Counted from the stretch's first letter, positions 25,049 through 33,399 are shown. The stretch is DNA of 33,530 nt from an uncultured Faecalibacterium sp. (GCA_934540955.1 CAKTCY010000019.1:1-33530), one strand, 5' to 3'. Numbers and translations: made by a program. Notes: generated by a model from the letters alone, not told the origin.

Positions 25049-25088
25049 AAAAAAAGGGGCCGCCGCACAGCCTTTGTACAGCAGCCCC
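25049..25088 (-). terminator. Terminator of the deoB-pdp operon
   Basis: GGGGCTGCTGTAC pairs with GTGCGGCGGCCCC, allowing G-U pairs, followed on the minus strand by seven T. It lies about 20 bases after the pdp stop codon. Confidence 0.75.
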
Positions 25089-25106
25089 CTGGAGGTTTTT
25101 TAAGAT

Positions 25107-26426
25107 TCAGTACCGCTCTACGCCGTCCTTGGTGACAAGGGCGTACACCAGCGGGGCTTCCTCCGGCTTTTCAGCGCCGCACACAAGGCCGCTGCGGTAC
25201 TCGGCGGCGGCAGCTTCAAACTTGTCCGCTGCGCCGTAGAAGGTGGCAAGGCTCTCGCCCTTATGGACGTAGTCGCCGCGCTTTTTGTGCAGGGTGATAC
25301 CGGCGGCAAAGTCCAGCGGGTCGCCCTTTTTCTGGCGGCCTGCGCCCAGCAGCACACTGGCAGAGCCGATCTTTTCAGCATCGTTGGCCACGATGTAGCC
25401 ATCCTGCTCGGCCAGCAGCTCGTAGCTGGCGGCGGGCTGAGCAAACAGGCTGTAATCGTCCAGCACCCGGATGTCGCCGCCCTGTGCGGCAAACATTTCC
25501 TTGCACTTTTCAAAGGCAGAGCCGTCCGCAATAACCGCCTCGGCCATGGCACGGCAGTGGGCGGCATCGCCCTTGCCTGCCAGCACCAGCATATTGGCTG
25601 CCAGCTGCAGGCACACCTCAGTCAGGTCTGCCGGGCCGTGGCCCTTGAGCACGTCCATGCTTTCCATGACCTCCAGACTGTTGCCGATGTTGTGCCCCAG
25701 CGGGGTGTCCATATCGGTAATCATGGCGGCCACCCGGCGGCCATGGTGGGTGCCGATGGCGACCATCAGCTGCGCCAGCTCAATGCTCTGGTCCACAGTT
25801 TTCATAAAAGCACCGGTGCCAGTGGTGACATCCAGCAGAATGGCGTCCGAGCCGGAGGCCAGCTTTTTGGACATGATGCTGGAGGCGATGAGCGGAATGC
25901 AGCTGACGGTGGCGGTAACGTCCCGCAGGGCGTACATCTTTTTATCTGCCACAGCAATGCCCTCGCTCTGTCCGATGACCGACAGACCGATCCGGTTCAC
26001 CTGTGCAAAAAACTCCTCCTGTGAGAGGGCAGTCTTGGTGCCGGGCACGCTTTCCATCTTGTCGATGGTACCGCCGGTGTGGCCGAGGCCCCGGCCGCTC
26101 ATTTTGGCGATCTTCACCCCGCAGGCTGCCACGATGGGCGCGATGACCAGCGTGGTCTTATCGCCCACGCCGCCGGTGGAGTGCTTGTCCACCTTGATGC
26201 CCGGAATGGGCGAAAGGTCTACCATCACGCCGCTGTGCGCCATTACATCGGTCAGCTCGGCGGTCTCCTCGTTGGTCATGCCGCGCAGATACACCGCCAT
26301 CATCCATGCGGCCATCTGGTAATCAGCCACTTCCCCGCTGACAAAGCCGTTGACAATGGCCTCCAGTTCCTCCCGGGTGTGGGTGCCGCCATCCCGCTTT
26401 TTTGCGATCAGATCATAAATACGCAT
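25107..26426 (-). CDS. pdp: Pyrimidine-nucleoside phosphorylase
   Basis: This 439-residue enzyme cleaves uridine, thymidine or deoxyuridine with phosphate to the base and (deoxy)ribose 1-phosphate. It has the family signature KMSGRGLGHTGGTIDKMESV, the phosphate-binding stretch VDKHSTGGVGDKTTLV, and an N-terminal helical domain MRIYDLIAKKRDGGTHTREE. Length fits the Firmicute Pdp subgroup; the thymidine-specific DeoA is the close alternative. It is encoded 37 bases after deoB, whose product isomerises the pentose 1-phosphate formed here, so the two steps are consecutive in nucleoside catabolism. Confidence 0.94.
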   Translation of the reverse strand: MRIYDLIAKKRDGGTHTREELEAIVNGFVSGEVADYQMAAWMMAVYLRGMTNEETAELTDVMAHSGVMVDLSPIPGIKVDKHSTGGVGDKTTLVIAPIVAACGVKIAKMSGRGLGHTGGTIDKMESVPGTKTALSQEEFFAQVNRIGLSVIGQSEGIAVADKKMYALRDVTATVSCIPLIASSIMSKKLASGSDAILLDVTTGTGAFMKTVDQSIELAQLMVAIGTHHGRRVAAMITDMDTPLGHNIGNSLEVMESMDVLKGHGPADLTEVCLQLAANMLVLAGKGDAAHCRAMAEAVIADGSAFEKCKEMFAAQGGDIRVLDDYSLFAQPAASYELLAEQDGYIVANDAEKIGSASVLLGAGRQKKGDPLDFAAGITLHKKRGDYVHKGESLATFYGAADKFEAAAAEYRSGLVCGAEKPEEAPLVYALVTKDGVERY

Positions 26427-26463
26427 CGTTTCACGCTCCTGTTCTTATAACTTTTGGGGCGTT

Positions 26464-27642
26464 TTATGCCCGGATTTCCTGCCATACGCTCTTACCGTCC
26501 AGCGTGGAGGCGTCCACTTCCAGATACTCGCAGATGGTCTTGGCGATGGTGCCGAAGCACAGTTTCGTGCCCAGATCCGTACCCGCCTTCACACCCTTGC
26601 CGCAGACCAGATACGGCACATACTCGCGGGTATGGTCGGTGGTCTTGGTGTAGGAGGGGTCGCAGCCGTGGTCGGCGGTGATCATGAGCAGATCGCCCTC
26701 CCGCATCCCCGGCAGGAAGTCGGCCAGAAAACGGTCGAACTCGGTAGCGGCGGCAGCGTAGCCTGCCACATCGCGGCGGTGGCCGTAGAGCATATCAAAA
26801 TCCACCAGATTCACGAAGGCAAGGCCCTCAAAATCCCGGGTCTGCAAGGCTTTGGTAAAGGCGATGCCGTTGGTGTTGCCGGTGGTCTTGATCTTTTCGG
26901 TCACACCCTCGCCGTCAAAAATATCGTAGATCTTGCCCACGGCGATCACGTCCTTACCGGCGTCCTTCAGCAGATCCAGCATGGTGGCGCGGGGCGGCTT
27001 CAGGCTCAGGTCGTGGCGGTTGGTGGTGCGATAGAAGGTGTCCGCGCTGTTGCCCAAAAAGGGGCGGGCGATCACACGGCCCACGCCGTACTTGCCCTTG
27101 AGCATTTCCCGGGCAATCTCGCAGTAGCGGTACAGCTCCTGCACCGGCACAAGCTCCTCGTTGGCTGCCACCTGAAAAACGCTGTCGGCGCTGGTATACA
27201 CGATGAGGGCGTTTTCCCGCATGGCCTGCTCGCCGTAGTCCTTCAGCACCTGCGTGCCGGAATAGGGCTTGTTGCACAGCACCTTGTGGCCGGTCTTTTG
27301 CTCATACTCCCGGATCAGCTCCTCCGGGAAGCCCTCGGGGAAGGTGGGCAGCGGCTCCGGGCTGACCACACCGGCGATTTCCCAGTGGCCGATGGTGGTA
27401 TCCTTGCCCATGCTCTGCTCCTGCAGGCGGGCAAAGGCAGCCGCCGGGGCATCCGTTTTCTCCCCTGCGGTCACGCCGTCAATGTTGAACAAGCCCAGCT
27501 TGCGCAGGTTGGGGCAATTGAAATTGGGGTGGTTCGCAATGGCACCCAAGGTGTTGGTGCCTGCATCGCCAAAGGCAGCGGCATCCGGCTCTGCGCCGAT
27601 GCCAAAGCTGTCCAGAACGATCAGAAAAACACGTTTTTCCAT
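26464..27642 (-). CDS. deoB: Phosphopentomutase
   Basis: This 392-residue enzyme interconverts ribose or deoxyribose 1-phosphate and 5-phosphate. It belongs to the alkaline-phosphatase superfamily and has the metal-site stretches VFLIVLDSFGIGAEPDA at the N-terminus and MITADHGCDPSYTKTTDHTRE near the end. I chose the ATG at 27642, with GGAG eight bases upstream; a GTG three codons earlier has no ribosome site. It leads the deoB-pdp operon from a consensus promoter that contains an inverted repeat, a likely operator for a nucleoside-responsive repressor not encoded here. Confidence 0.95.
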   Translation of the reverse strand: MEKRVFLIVLDSFGIGAEPDAAAFGDAGTNTLGAIANHPNFNCPNLRKLGLFNIDGVTAGEKTDAPAAAFARLQEQSMGKDTTIGHWEIAGVVSPEPLPTFPEGFPEELIREYEQKTGHKVLCNKPYSGTQVLKDYGEQAMRENALIVYTSADSVFQVAANEELVPVQELYRYCEIAREMLKGKYGVGRVIARPFLGNSADTFYRTTNRHDLSLKPPRATMLDLLKDAGKDVIAVGKIYDIFDGEGVTEKIKTTGNTNGIAFTKALQTRDFEGLAFVNLVDFDMLYGHRRDVAGYAAAATEFDRFLADFLPGMREGDLLMITADHGCDPSYTKTTDHTREYVPYLVCGKGVKAGTDLGTKLCFGTIAKTICEYLEVDASTLDGKSVWQEIRA

Positions 27643-27697
27643 AATGGTCACTCCATTCTCCGGGCGTGCCCCGGAACAGTACTACTTTATTACCCTT

Positions 27698-27726
27698 ATT
27701 ATAAGCAAAACGCTTATCAGATGCAA
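27698..27726 (-). promoter_or_regulatory. deoB promoter with overlapping inverted-repeat operator
   Basis: On the minus strand: TTGCAT (27721-27726), a 17-base spacer and TATAAT (27698-27703). The spacer and -10 contain the inverted repeat ATAAGC-AAAAC-GCTTAT (27701-27717), well placed for a repressor to occlude polymerase. Confidence 0.65.
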
Positions 27727-27886
27727 GAGGAAGCGGCCTTGTGCGGTCTTATCAGTTTCTACGGTTTGCAGCAGTTTTCCCCTGTCAGACAGCACACGGA
27801 AAGCCGCGGCGCATCGTTAAAAGTTTTGCAATCCCTCCTACAGGCATAAACGGAAGTAAAAACTTGTATTCAAGCAAAAATTCCTC
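27727..27886. other. Spacer between divergent deoB and pyruvate kinase promoters
   Basis: About 160 bases with no supportable gene; a plus-strand reading frame passes through but has no ribosome site or recognisable motif. The distal part carries AT-rich sequence that may help the pyruvate kinase promoter. Confidence 0.4.
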
Positions 27887-27915
27887 TTGCTCTCTTGCAC
27901 CGGAAGGATTATAAT
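27887..27915 (+). promoter_or_regulatory. Promoter of pyruvate kinase-luxS
   Basis: TTGCTC (27887-27892), a 17-base spacer and consensus TATAAT (27910-27915). Transcription would start near 27921, giving a leader of about 144 bases. Confidence 0.7.
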
Positions 27916-27918
27916 AAT

Positions 27919-28025
27919 ATGTGGTAGAGTTTTGTGTTTTCAGCTCTGCCACATAAACCGACCCGCTGTACCGGGAGCTTTTTTGTTTCCCTTGGTCATA
28001 CACAGCAGCCTGCAGGGATGCTGTG
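27919..28025 (+). promoter_or_regulatory. Structured leader of pyruvate kinase mRNA, possible attenuator
   Basis: Three hairpins are visible. TGTGGTAGAG pairs with CTCTGCCACA at the very 5' end. CCCG-CTGTAC-CGGG is followed by AGCTTTTTTG and looks like an intrinsic terminator. CACAGCA pairs with TGCTGTG (28001-28025) shortly before the ribosome site. A T-rich stop signal inside the leader suggests conditional termination. The AGCTC of the first hairpin could also pair with GAGCT of the second. I recognise no known riboswitch class. Confidence 0.5.
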
Positions 28026-28064
28026 CCGGATATAGGTAAGAGAGAGTTGACGGAGGTATATTGC

Positions 28065-29816
28065 ATGAGAAAGACAAAAATTATTTGCACCCTTGGCCCT
28101 TCCACCGATAAGGAGGGTGTGCTGCGCGATCTGATCGCCAACGGCATGAACGTGGCCCGCTTCAATTTTTCCCACGGCTCCCACGAGGAGCATCTGGGCC
28201 GCTTTGAAAAGCTGAAGGCTCTGCGCGAGGAGCTGGGCAAGCCCGTGGCAGCACTGCTGGACACCAAGGGCCCCGAGATCCGCCTGAAGGACTTCAAGAA
28301 CGGCGTTGAGAATCTGGTTGCAGGCCAGACCTTTACCCTGACCACCCGCGATGTGGAGGGCACCAACGAGATCTGCTCCATCACCTACAAGGATCTGCCC
28401 ATGGACGTGGAGCCGAACGGCACCATTATGCTGGACGACGGCCTGATCAAGCTGCAGATCCAGACCGTGAACGACACCGACATCGTCTGCACCGTGCTGA
28501 ACAACGGCAAAATCAAGAACAAGAAGGGCGTCAACGTGCCCGGCGTGCACCTGTCCATGCCGTATATGAGCCAGCGCGATAAGGATGATATCATCTTCGG
28601 CATCCAGCAGGGCTATGATTTCATCGCCGCCTCTTTTGTGCGCACCGCACAGGACGTGTACGATATCCGCAACCTGCTGAACCAGTACGACTCCAACATC
28701 CGCATCATTGCAAAGATCGAGAACCGCGAGGGCGTGAACAACATCGACAGCATTCTGGCTGCTGCCGACGCCGTGATGGTGGCTCGTGGCGATCTGGGCG
28801 TGGAGATCGACTTCACCGAGCTGCCCGGCATCCAGAAGACCATCATCGACCGCTCCTTCTCCTTCGGCAAGCCCATCGTCACCGCTACCCAGATGCTGGA
28901 CAGCATGATGGTGAACCCCCGCCCCACCCGCGCCGAGATCTCGGACGTGGCAAACGCCATCTACGACGGCACCTCTGCCATTATGCTGTCCGGTGAGACC
29001 GCTGCCGGTGCCTACCCGGTGGAGGCACTCAAGACCATGTCTGCCATTGCCGAGCGCACCGAGCAGGAGGGCTTCCATCTGCGCGGCCGCACGATGGATT
29101 CCAACCCCGGCAAGATCAGCGTATCCGACGCTACCGCCCATGCTGCCTGCCTGACCGCACGGGATGTGAACGCCGCCGCCATCGTGACCGTGTCTGAGTC
29201 CGGCACCACTGCCCGCCTGCTGAGCAAGTACCGCCCGCAGCAGCCCATCATTGCCTGCGTCATGCGCGAGCAGGTGCAGCGTCAGCTGTCCCTGAGCTGG
29301 GGCATCACCCCGCTGATGATGTCTCTGGCACACAGCACCGATGAGCTGATCGAGATGTCCACCGCTCTGGCCAAGGAGAACGGCTACCTGCACAACGGCG
29401 AGCTGGCTGTTGTGACCGCAGGCGTGCCCGTGGGCGTTTCCGGCACCACCAACATGATCAAGATTCACATGGTGGGCAACTGTCTGGCTACCGGCGTAGG
29501 CGTCGGCCCTGAGAACAACGATGTTGCCAGCGGCAAGGCCTGCGTCTGCCGCACCATGGACGAGGTTCGCGCCAAGTTCAAGCCCGGCATGGTGCTGGTA
29601 GTTCCCTCTACCAGCAACGAGATGCTGAGTTTTGTGCGCGACGCCGCCGCTCTGGTGGTAGAGGAGCCCGGCCTGAACAGCCACGCTGCCATTGCCGGCA
29701 AGGCACTGCTGAAGCCCACCGTTGTGGGTGCCGCCGGTGCTACCAGCCACATCCGCGATGGTCTGATGGTGGCTGTGGACTGCGCACACGGCAGTGTGCA
29801 GCGCCTGCAGGGCTGA
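28065..29816 (+). CDS. pyk: Pyruvate kinase with C-terminal PEP-utiliser-like domain
   Basis: This 583-residue enzyme makes pyruvate and ATP from phosphoenolpyruvate and ADP, the last step of glycolysis. It shows KIICTLGPSTDKEG and VARFNFSHG at the N-terminus, the active-site region IIAKIENREGVNNID followed by VMVARGDLGVEI, and TATQMLDSMMVNPRPTRAE. The last roughly 100 residues (from GKACVCRTMDEVRAKF to the end, with EEPGLNSHAAIAGKAL) are the extra PEP-utilising-enzyme-like domain of Bacillus-type enzymes. The ATG at 28065 has GGAGG eight bases upstream; an earlier frame start at 28023 does not. luxS follows 17 bases after the stop. Confidence 0.97.
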   Translation: MRKTKIICTLGPSTDKEGVLRDLIANGMNVARFNFSHGSHEEHLGRFEKLKALREELGKPVAALLDTKGPEIRLKDFKNGVENLVAGQTFTLTTRDVEGTNEICSITYKDLPMDVEPNGTIMLDDGLIKLQIQTVNDTDIVCTVLNNGKIKNKKGVNVPGVHLSMPYMSQRDKDDIIFGIQQGYDFIAASFVRTAQDVYDIRNLLNQYDSNIRIIAKIENREGVNNIDSILAAADAVMVARGDLGVEIDFTELPGIQKTIIDRSFSFGKPIVTATQMLDSMMVNPRPTRAEISDVANAIYDGTSAIMLSGETAAGAYPVEALKTMSAIAERTEQEGFHLRGRTMDSNPGKISVSDATAHAACLTARDVNAAAIVTVSESGTTARLLSKYRPQQPIIACVMREQVQRQLSLSWGITPLMMSLAHSTDELIEMSTALAKENGYLHNGELAVVTAGVPVGVSGTTNMIKIHMVGNCLATGVGVGPENNDVASGKACVCRTMDEVRAKFKPGMVLVVPSTSNEMLSFVRDAAALVVEEPGLNSHAAIAGKALLKPTVVGAAGATSHIRDGLMVAVDCAHGSVQRLQG

Positions 29817-29833
29817 TAAAGGAGAGCTGTAGT

Positions 29834-30286
29834 ATGGAACGTATCGCAAGCTTTTGCGTGGATCACACCCGGCTGGAGCGCGGGATGTATCTGAGCCGTC
29901 AGGACGGCGATGTGCTCACCTGGGACATCCGCATGAAAAAGCCCAATCAGGGCGATTACCTGACCACCGCTGCCGCCCACACGCTGGAGCACCTGTTTGC
30001 CACCTACGCGCGCAACAGCGCCGTGAAGGACGGAGTGATCTATGTTGGCCCCATGGGCTGCCGCACCGGCTTTTACCTGCTTACCCGGGGGCTGACCCCG
30101 GCGCAGGCGCTGCAGCTGACAGTGGATGCCTACCGCTTTATGGCTGGCTTTGAGGGCGCTGTGCCCGGTGCCAGCGAGGTGGAGTGCGGCAACTACCGCG
30201 ATATGGATCTGCCCGCCGCCAAGGCCGAGGCCGCTGCCATGCTGCCCGTGCTGGAAGGCCTGACCGCAGAGGCTCTGCACTACTGA
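29834..30286 (+). CDS. luxS: S-ribosylhomocysteine lyase LuxS
   Basis: This 150-residue metalloenzyme splits S-ribosylhomocysteine into homocysteine and DPD, the precursor of autoinducer-2, in the activated methyl cycle. The metal ligands are present: His49 and His53 in the HTLEH motif, and Cys118 in VECGNY. The catalytic Cys76 lies in GPMGCRTGFY. AAGGAG precedes the ATG. It is 17 bases after pyruvate kinase and before a strong terminator, so the two genes share a transcript, an unusual partnership. No pfs/mtnN gene is nearby. Confidence 0.97.
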   Translation: MERIASFCVDHTRLERGMYLSRQDGDVLTWDIRMKKPNQGDYLTTAAAHTLEHLFATYARNSAVKDGVIYVGPMGCRTGFYLLTRGLTPAQALQLTVDAYRFMAGFEGAVPGASEVECGNYRDMDLPAAKAEAAAMLPVLEGLTAEALHY

Positions 30287-30298
30287 TTTATGAACCAA

Positions 30299-30338
30299 AA
30301 GGAGCACCGCACAAAAAACTGTGCGGCGCTCCTTTTTT
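30299..30338 (+). terminator. Terminator of pyk-luxS
   Basis: AAGGAGC-A-CCGCACA and TGTGCGG-C-GCTCCTT form a strong stem, followed by a run of T, 12 bases after the luxS stop. Confidence 0.9.
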
Positions 30339-30410
30339 GCTGTGAGACGATTTTAAATGGCCTCCGCTTCCGCTCTGGCCATGTCAATAGGAATTTTATT
30401 ATTAAAGAAC

Positions 30411-30442
30411 AATCCCGGAAAGTCTGCGGACTTTCCGGGATT
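30411..30442 (-). terminator. Terminator of the LacI-HAD operon
   Basis: AATCCCGGAAAGTC and GACTTTCCGGGATT are perfect 14-base arms around TGCG. On the minus strand the stem is followed by GTTCTTT, 55 bases after the HAD gene stop. Confidence 0.7.
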
Positions 30443-30496
30443 GAATTTTCACAGGAGAGGGGTTTCAACTGGAAAGAGTCTCTAAATCTAAAACGA

Positions 30497-31339
30497 TCAA
30501 ATCAGCCCCAGGGCTGCAAGCTCCTTGGCAATGCCGTCCTCGTATACCGAGGGGGCAATGCGGTCGCAGCGCTGCTTCAGGCTTGCAGAGCCGTTGGCCA
30601 TACAAACGCTGATGCCGACTACATCGGTCATCTGCAGGTCGTTGTCGCTGTCGCCGAAGCCGATGCTGTCCTGCAGGGGCACGCCCAGATAGTCACAGAC
30701 GGCCTTGATGCCGCGCCCCTTATCAAATTTGCGGTTGATGAGCTCGCCGTTCACATAGCCGCCATCCAGACCGTCCAGCTTGCTCTCACAGAACACGAAG
30801 CTGTCCTCGTACAGGCGCTTCGCCTCGTCCAAGTCCTCGCTGTGCTCTGCGATATACACGATCTTATACAGCGGCTCGCCCTTGTAATCCGCCAGCGGGC
30901 TGATGGTCATGCCGTCCTCCATAGCCTTGCGCCAGCGGGCGGCTTCGCTGTTCAGAGGGCCTGCATCCCGGTGAGTAAAGCTCCAGCGCTCGATCATCTT
31001 CAGGCTGCCGTAGGTGGCATCCCGCGCCTCCAGCGTACACTCCACGCCGTGGCGCTCCATGGCGCTGCGCACGTCCTCTGCAAGCTGCGGCTCCATGGGC
31101 AGATCTACCAGCACCTTGTCTCCGCAAAATACATAGCCGCCGGCGCTGCACACTGCGCCGTCAAAGCCGTAGTCCAGCAGCGGCTGGGTCATGCGCAGGT
31201 TGCGCCCGGTGCACAAAAACAGCTTGTGGCCGTTGGCGTGCGCCTTGCGCAGCGCCTCCACCGTGCTTTGGGGGATCAGCATCTCGCCCGGGGGCAGCAG
31301 CGTGCCGTCAATATCTAAAAAAATCAGTTTTTGTTTCAT
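30497..31339 (-). CDS. Cof-type HAD-IIB hydrolase (sugar or nucleotide phosphatase)
   Basis: This 280-residue protein has the four HAD motifs: FLDIDGTLL (nucleophile Asp8 and Asp10), LFLCTGRN (motif II), a lysine before the C-terminal core (FDKGRGIKAV), and GFGDSDNDLQM (motif IV). The central cap is of the Cof/IIB type, so the likely role is a small-molecule phosphatase acting on sugar phosphates or similar substrates. It follows the LacI regulator gene by 13 bases, suggesting the regulator also controls it. Substrate cannot be deduced from sequence. Confidence 0.9.
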   Translation of the reverse strand: MKQKLIFLDIDGTLLPPGEMLIPQSTVEALRKAHANGHKLFLCTGRNLRMTQPLLDYGFDGAVCSAGGYVFCGDKVLVDLPMEPQLAEDVRSAMERHGVECTLEARDATYGSLKMIERWSFTHRDAGPLNSEAARWRKAMEDGMTISPLADYKGEPLYKIVYIAEHSEDLDEAKRLYEDSFVFCESKLDGLDGGYVNGELINRKFDKGRGIKAVCDYLGVPLQDSIGFGDSDNDLQMTDVVGISVCMANGSASLKQRCDRIAPSVYEDGIAKELAALGLI

Positions 31340-31352
31340 TCGTACCTCTTTT

Positions 31353-32345
31353 TTACAGTGAGCCGCGCTCTACCAGCGTATAGCCCAGCGTAGTCTGGCG
31401 TACCGGTGCAGCGTCCGGCCCGGTGTGCGCTAAGCTTTGCAGCAGCATCCGGGCAGCCTCCTGCCCTACCTGCTTTTGATAGAAGCGGATGGTGGTCAGG
31501 CCGGGCTGCACCACCTTGCCTGCCCAGTTGTCTCCGATACCGGCAAGGCCGACATCCTGCCCTACTTTGCGTCCGGCAGCGCGCAGCACCTGCAATGCGC
31601 CAAAGGCTACGGTGTCGGTCACGCAGACCACACCGTCCAGCTGCGGGCAGCGTGCCAGCAGCTCCTCCATGCAGCGGTGTCCCTCTTCCATGGAAAAGGC
31701 TCCGCAGCAGGCGCGGGGCAGACCATCCGCGTTTAGTCCGGCCTCCCGCAGTGCATCCTGCACACCCTGACGGCGTGCAATGCCGGTGGCGGCATCCTGT
31801 TCGCTGCCGCCGATGTACACGATATTTCTGCGGCCATGCTCCAGCATCCTCCGGGTCAGATCGCGGGCGGCAGCGCGGTCGTCGTTATAAACGCAGGGCA
31901 GATCCTCAAAGCGCTGCCCTGTTACTACCACAGGCACACGGCAGTCCTTCAGCGCCTTGCACAGCTGCGGGCTGTTATCACAGCCCAGCAGAATGATACC
32001 GGCTACATGGTTGCGCTGCAGCGCTGCAAGATATTCCAGCTCCATCTGCTCGTCCAGCTCGGTGTCCGCCAGCAGCATCAGGTAGCGGCTTGCGCCCAGC
32101 TCGGCTGCAATGCCGCTGATGATCTGCCCCACCGACTGGGAGCTGATGCTGGGCACAATGATCCCCACCTGACGCACCTTGCCGGTGCGCAGGGTCTGGG
32201 CGGCGGTATCCGGGCTGTAACCGGTCTTTTCCACTACAGCTTGTATCACGGCACGCTTCTGCTCGCTGAGGGGACCGCCGTTCAAATAGCGGCTGACCGC
32301 AGCACTGGAAACGCCTGCCAGCTTTGCAATATCACTGATGGTCAT
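31353..32345 (-). CDS. LacI/GalR-family transcriptional regulator
   Basis: This 330-residue regulator has the family helix-turn-helix at its start (TISDIAKLAGVSSAAVSRYL), the hinge region (GYSPDTAAQTLRTGK), and a periplasmic-binding-protein-like effector domain beginning QVGIIVPSI and ending near LGYTLVERGSL. I chose the ATG at 32345; upstream in-frame codons lie within the promoter and operator. Its own promoter carries a near-palindromic site TGAAAACGTTTACA at the transcription start, so autorepression is likely. It is cotranscribed with the HAD hydrolase. The effector sugar is unknown. Confidence 0.92.
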   Translation of the reverse strand: MTISDIAKLAGVSSAAVSRYLNGGPLSEQKRAVIQAVVEKTGYSPDTAAQTLRTGKVRQVGIIVPSISSQSVGQIISGIAAELGASRYLMLLADTELDEQMELEYLAALQRNHVAGIILLGCDNSPQLCKALKDCRVPVVVTGQRFEDLPCVYNDDRAAARDLTRRMLEHGRRNIVYIGGSEQDAATGIARRQGVQDALREAGLNADGLPRACCGAFSMEEGHRCMEELLARCPQLDGVVCVTDTVAFGALQVLRAAGRKVGQDVGLAGIGDNWAGKVVQPGLTTIRFYQKQVGQEAARMLLQSLAHTGPDAAPVRQTTLGYTLVERGSL

Positions 32346-32380
32346 GGGGTATTTTCTCCGTTCCCTCTCCGGTGGCAATG

Positions 32381-32428
32381 TGTAAACGTTTTCATGCTTA
32401 TTATAAATCCGTTTCACATTTCCCGCAA
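32381..32428 (-). promoter_or_regulatory. Promoter of the LacI-HAD operon with cre/LacI-type operator
   Basis: On the minus strand: TTGCGG (32423-32428), a 17-base spacer and TATAAT (32400-32405). Five bases after the -10 begins TGAAAACGTTTACA (32381-32394), which matches the cre / LacI-family consensus TGWAANCGNTNWCA on its complement. CcpA or the encoded regulator could bind it. Confidence 0.7.
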
Positions 32429-32541
32429 GAGGTGCAATGACCGTTTTTCTGCGGGGCTGTCCGCTGCTTTTTTGGTGATTTTACACAATCCAAACGATTT
32501 TGCTTTCCGATTTACCACCAGAATTGCGAAAAGCGTTGCGA

Positions 32542-33339
32542 TCACACAAGTCCCATGCTGACGGCGCGTGCGATAAGCCCCAGCACCAGCGCTGCCAGAA
32601 TAATGCCCAGCACTACCCTGCTCTCGCCGCCGGTCTGCTGCTTTTTGCTGCGGGAGGCCGTGCCGCGGCTCTGCTTTGTACCGGTGCTGCGGCTGCGGGC
32701 AGAGGTGTTCTGCCGCCCGGCAGTACTTTTGGTGCTGCGGGCAGTCTGGGGATTGCGGGGCTTTGTGCGGGCGGCAGCCTTCCCCTGCTGTGCGTTCTGC
32801 GGGCTGCTCTGGCGGGCTTTGAGGGGCTTGCCCTCGCTGCAGCGGCTCAGGTAGTCCTCTGCCTCGCGGTAATACTGCGCCAGCTCGTTTTCCTTAAAGG
32901 CAGTACCGGCGTAGCCCTCCTCCAGCGCCTCGATGGCTTCGTTGAACAGCAGTGCCGCCTGTGCGCCGTCCGCTGCAACTGCTGCGTGGGCAGCCTCGTT
33001 GCGGGCGGTGCGGATGGCGTTGCAGGCATGGCGGGCGGCAGAGGGGTGCGCCGTGTTGCCCAGCAGGTCCAGCGGGCGGGCGGCATCGGTCTCCGGGTCC
33101 AGCAGCACCCGCATACACAGGGTGGTGTCCAGCTGTTGCCAGCTGGTCTTGCCGGTAAGATCCGGCATACGGTCGTAGTAATCCGGACTTTCCTGCTTGC
33201 GGGCGGCAATATGCTCCAGCAGCGCATCCAGACTATGCGCCCCGGGCTTACGCTCCCAGTGCCAGCGCAGCAGGCGTCGGCTGATCTCATCGCAGGCGGT
33301 CTTGATCTCAAAGGCCACCTGTAAGGCTTGTTCCGGCAT
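32542..33339 (-). CDS. Membrane-anchored protein with HEPN-like motif
   Basis: This 265-residue protein is of unknown function. Residues about 5-165 are helical and contain AIRTARNEAAHAA, in which R113, N114 and H118 fit the RNxxxH motif of HEPN ribonucleases; the surrounding pattern recalls Swt1/DUF4145-type HEPN domains. Residues about 170-235 are basic, Ser/Thr/Gln-rich and low in complexity. The last 24 residues form one membrane helix (VVLGIILAALVLGLIARAV), a tail anchor. AAGGA precedes the ATG at 33339; a longer start at 33384 lies in a terminator. Whether it cleaves RNA is unknown; HEPN domains can also be inactive scaffolds. Confidence 0.72.
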   Translation of the reverse strand: MPEQALQVAFEIKTACDEISRRLLRWHWERKPGAHSLDALLEHIAARKQESPDYYDRMPDLTGKTSWQQLDTTLCMRVLLDPETDAARPLDLLGNTAHPSAARHACNAIRTARNEAAHAAVAADGAQAALLFNEAIEALEEGYAGTAFKENELAQYYREAEDYLSRCSEGKPLKARQSSPQNAQQGKAAARTKPRNPQTARSTKSTAGRQNTSARSRSTGTKQSRGTASRSKKQQTGGESRVVLGIILAALVLGLIARAVSMGLV

Positions 33340-33370
33340 GGTATTTCCTTTCTGTGCAATGCACGCAAAA

Positions 33371-33399
33371 GGCGGAGAAGGCACGCTGCCCCCTCCGCC
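33371..33399 (-). terminator. Terminator between the partial membrane gene and the HEPN-like gene
   Basis: GGCGGAG and CTCCGCC, with an inner GGCA/TGCC, followed by TTTTG on the minus strand. It separates the right-edge gene from the HEPN-like gene. Confidence 0.65.

Noticed and set aside
27996..29849. 617-residue minus-strand frame opposite pyruvate kinase
   Set aside because: Repetitive His/Gly/Val/Asp composition and no motif; pyruvate kinase on the plus strand is unmistakable.
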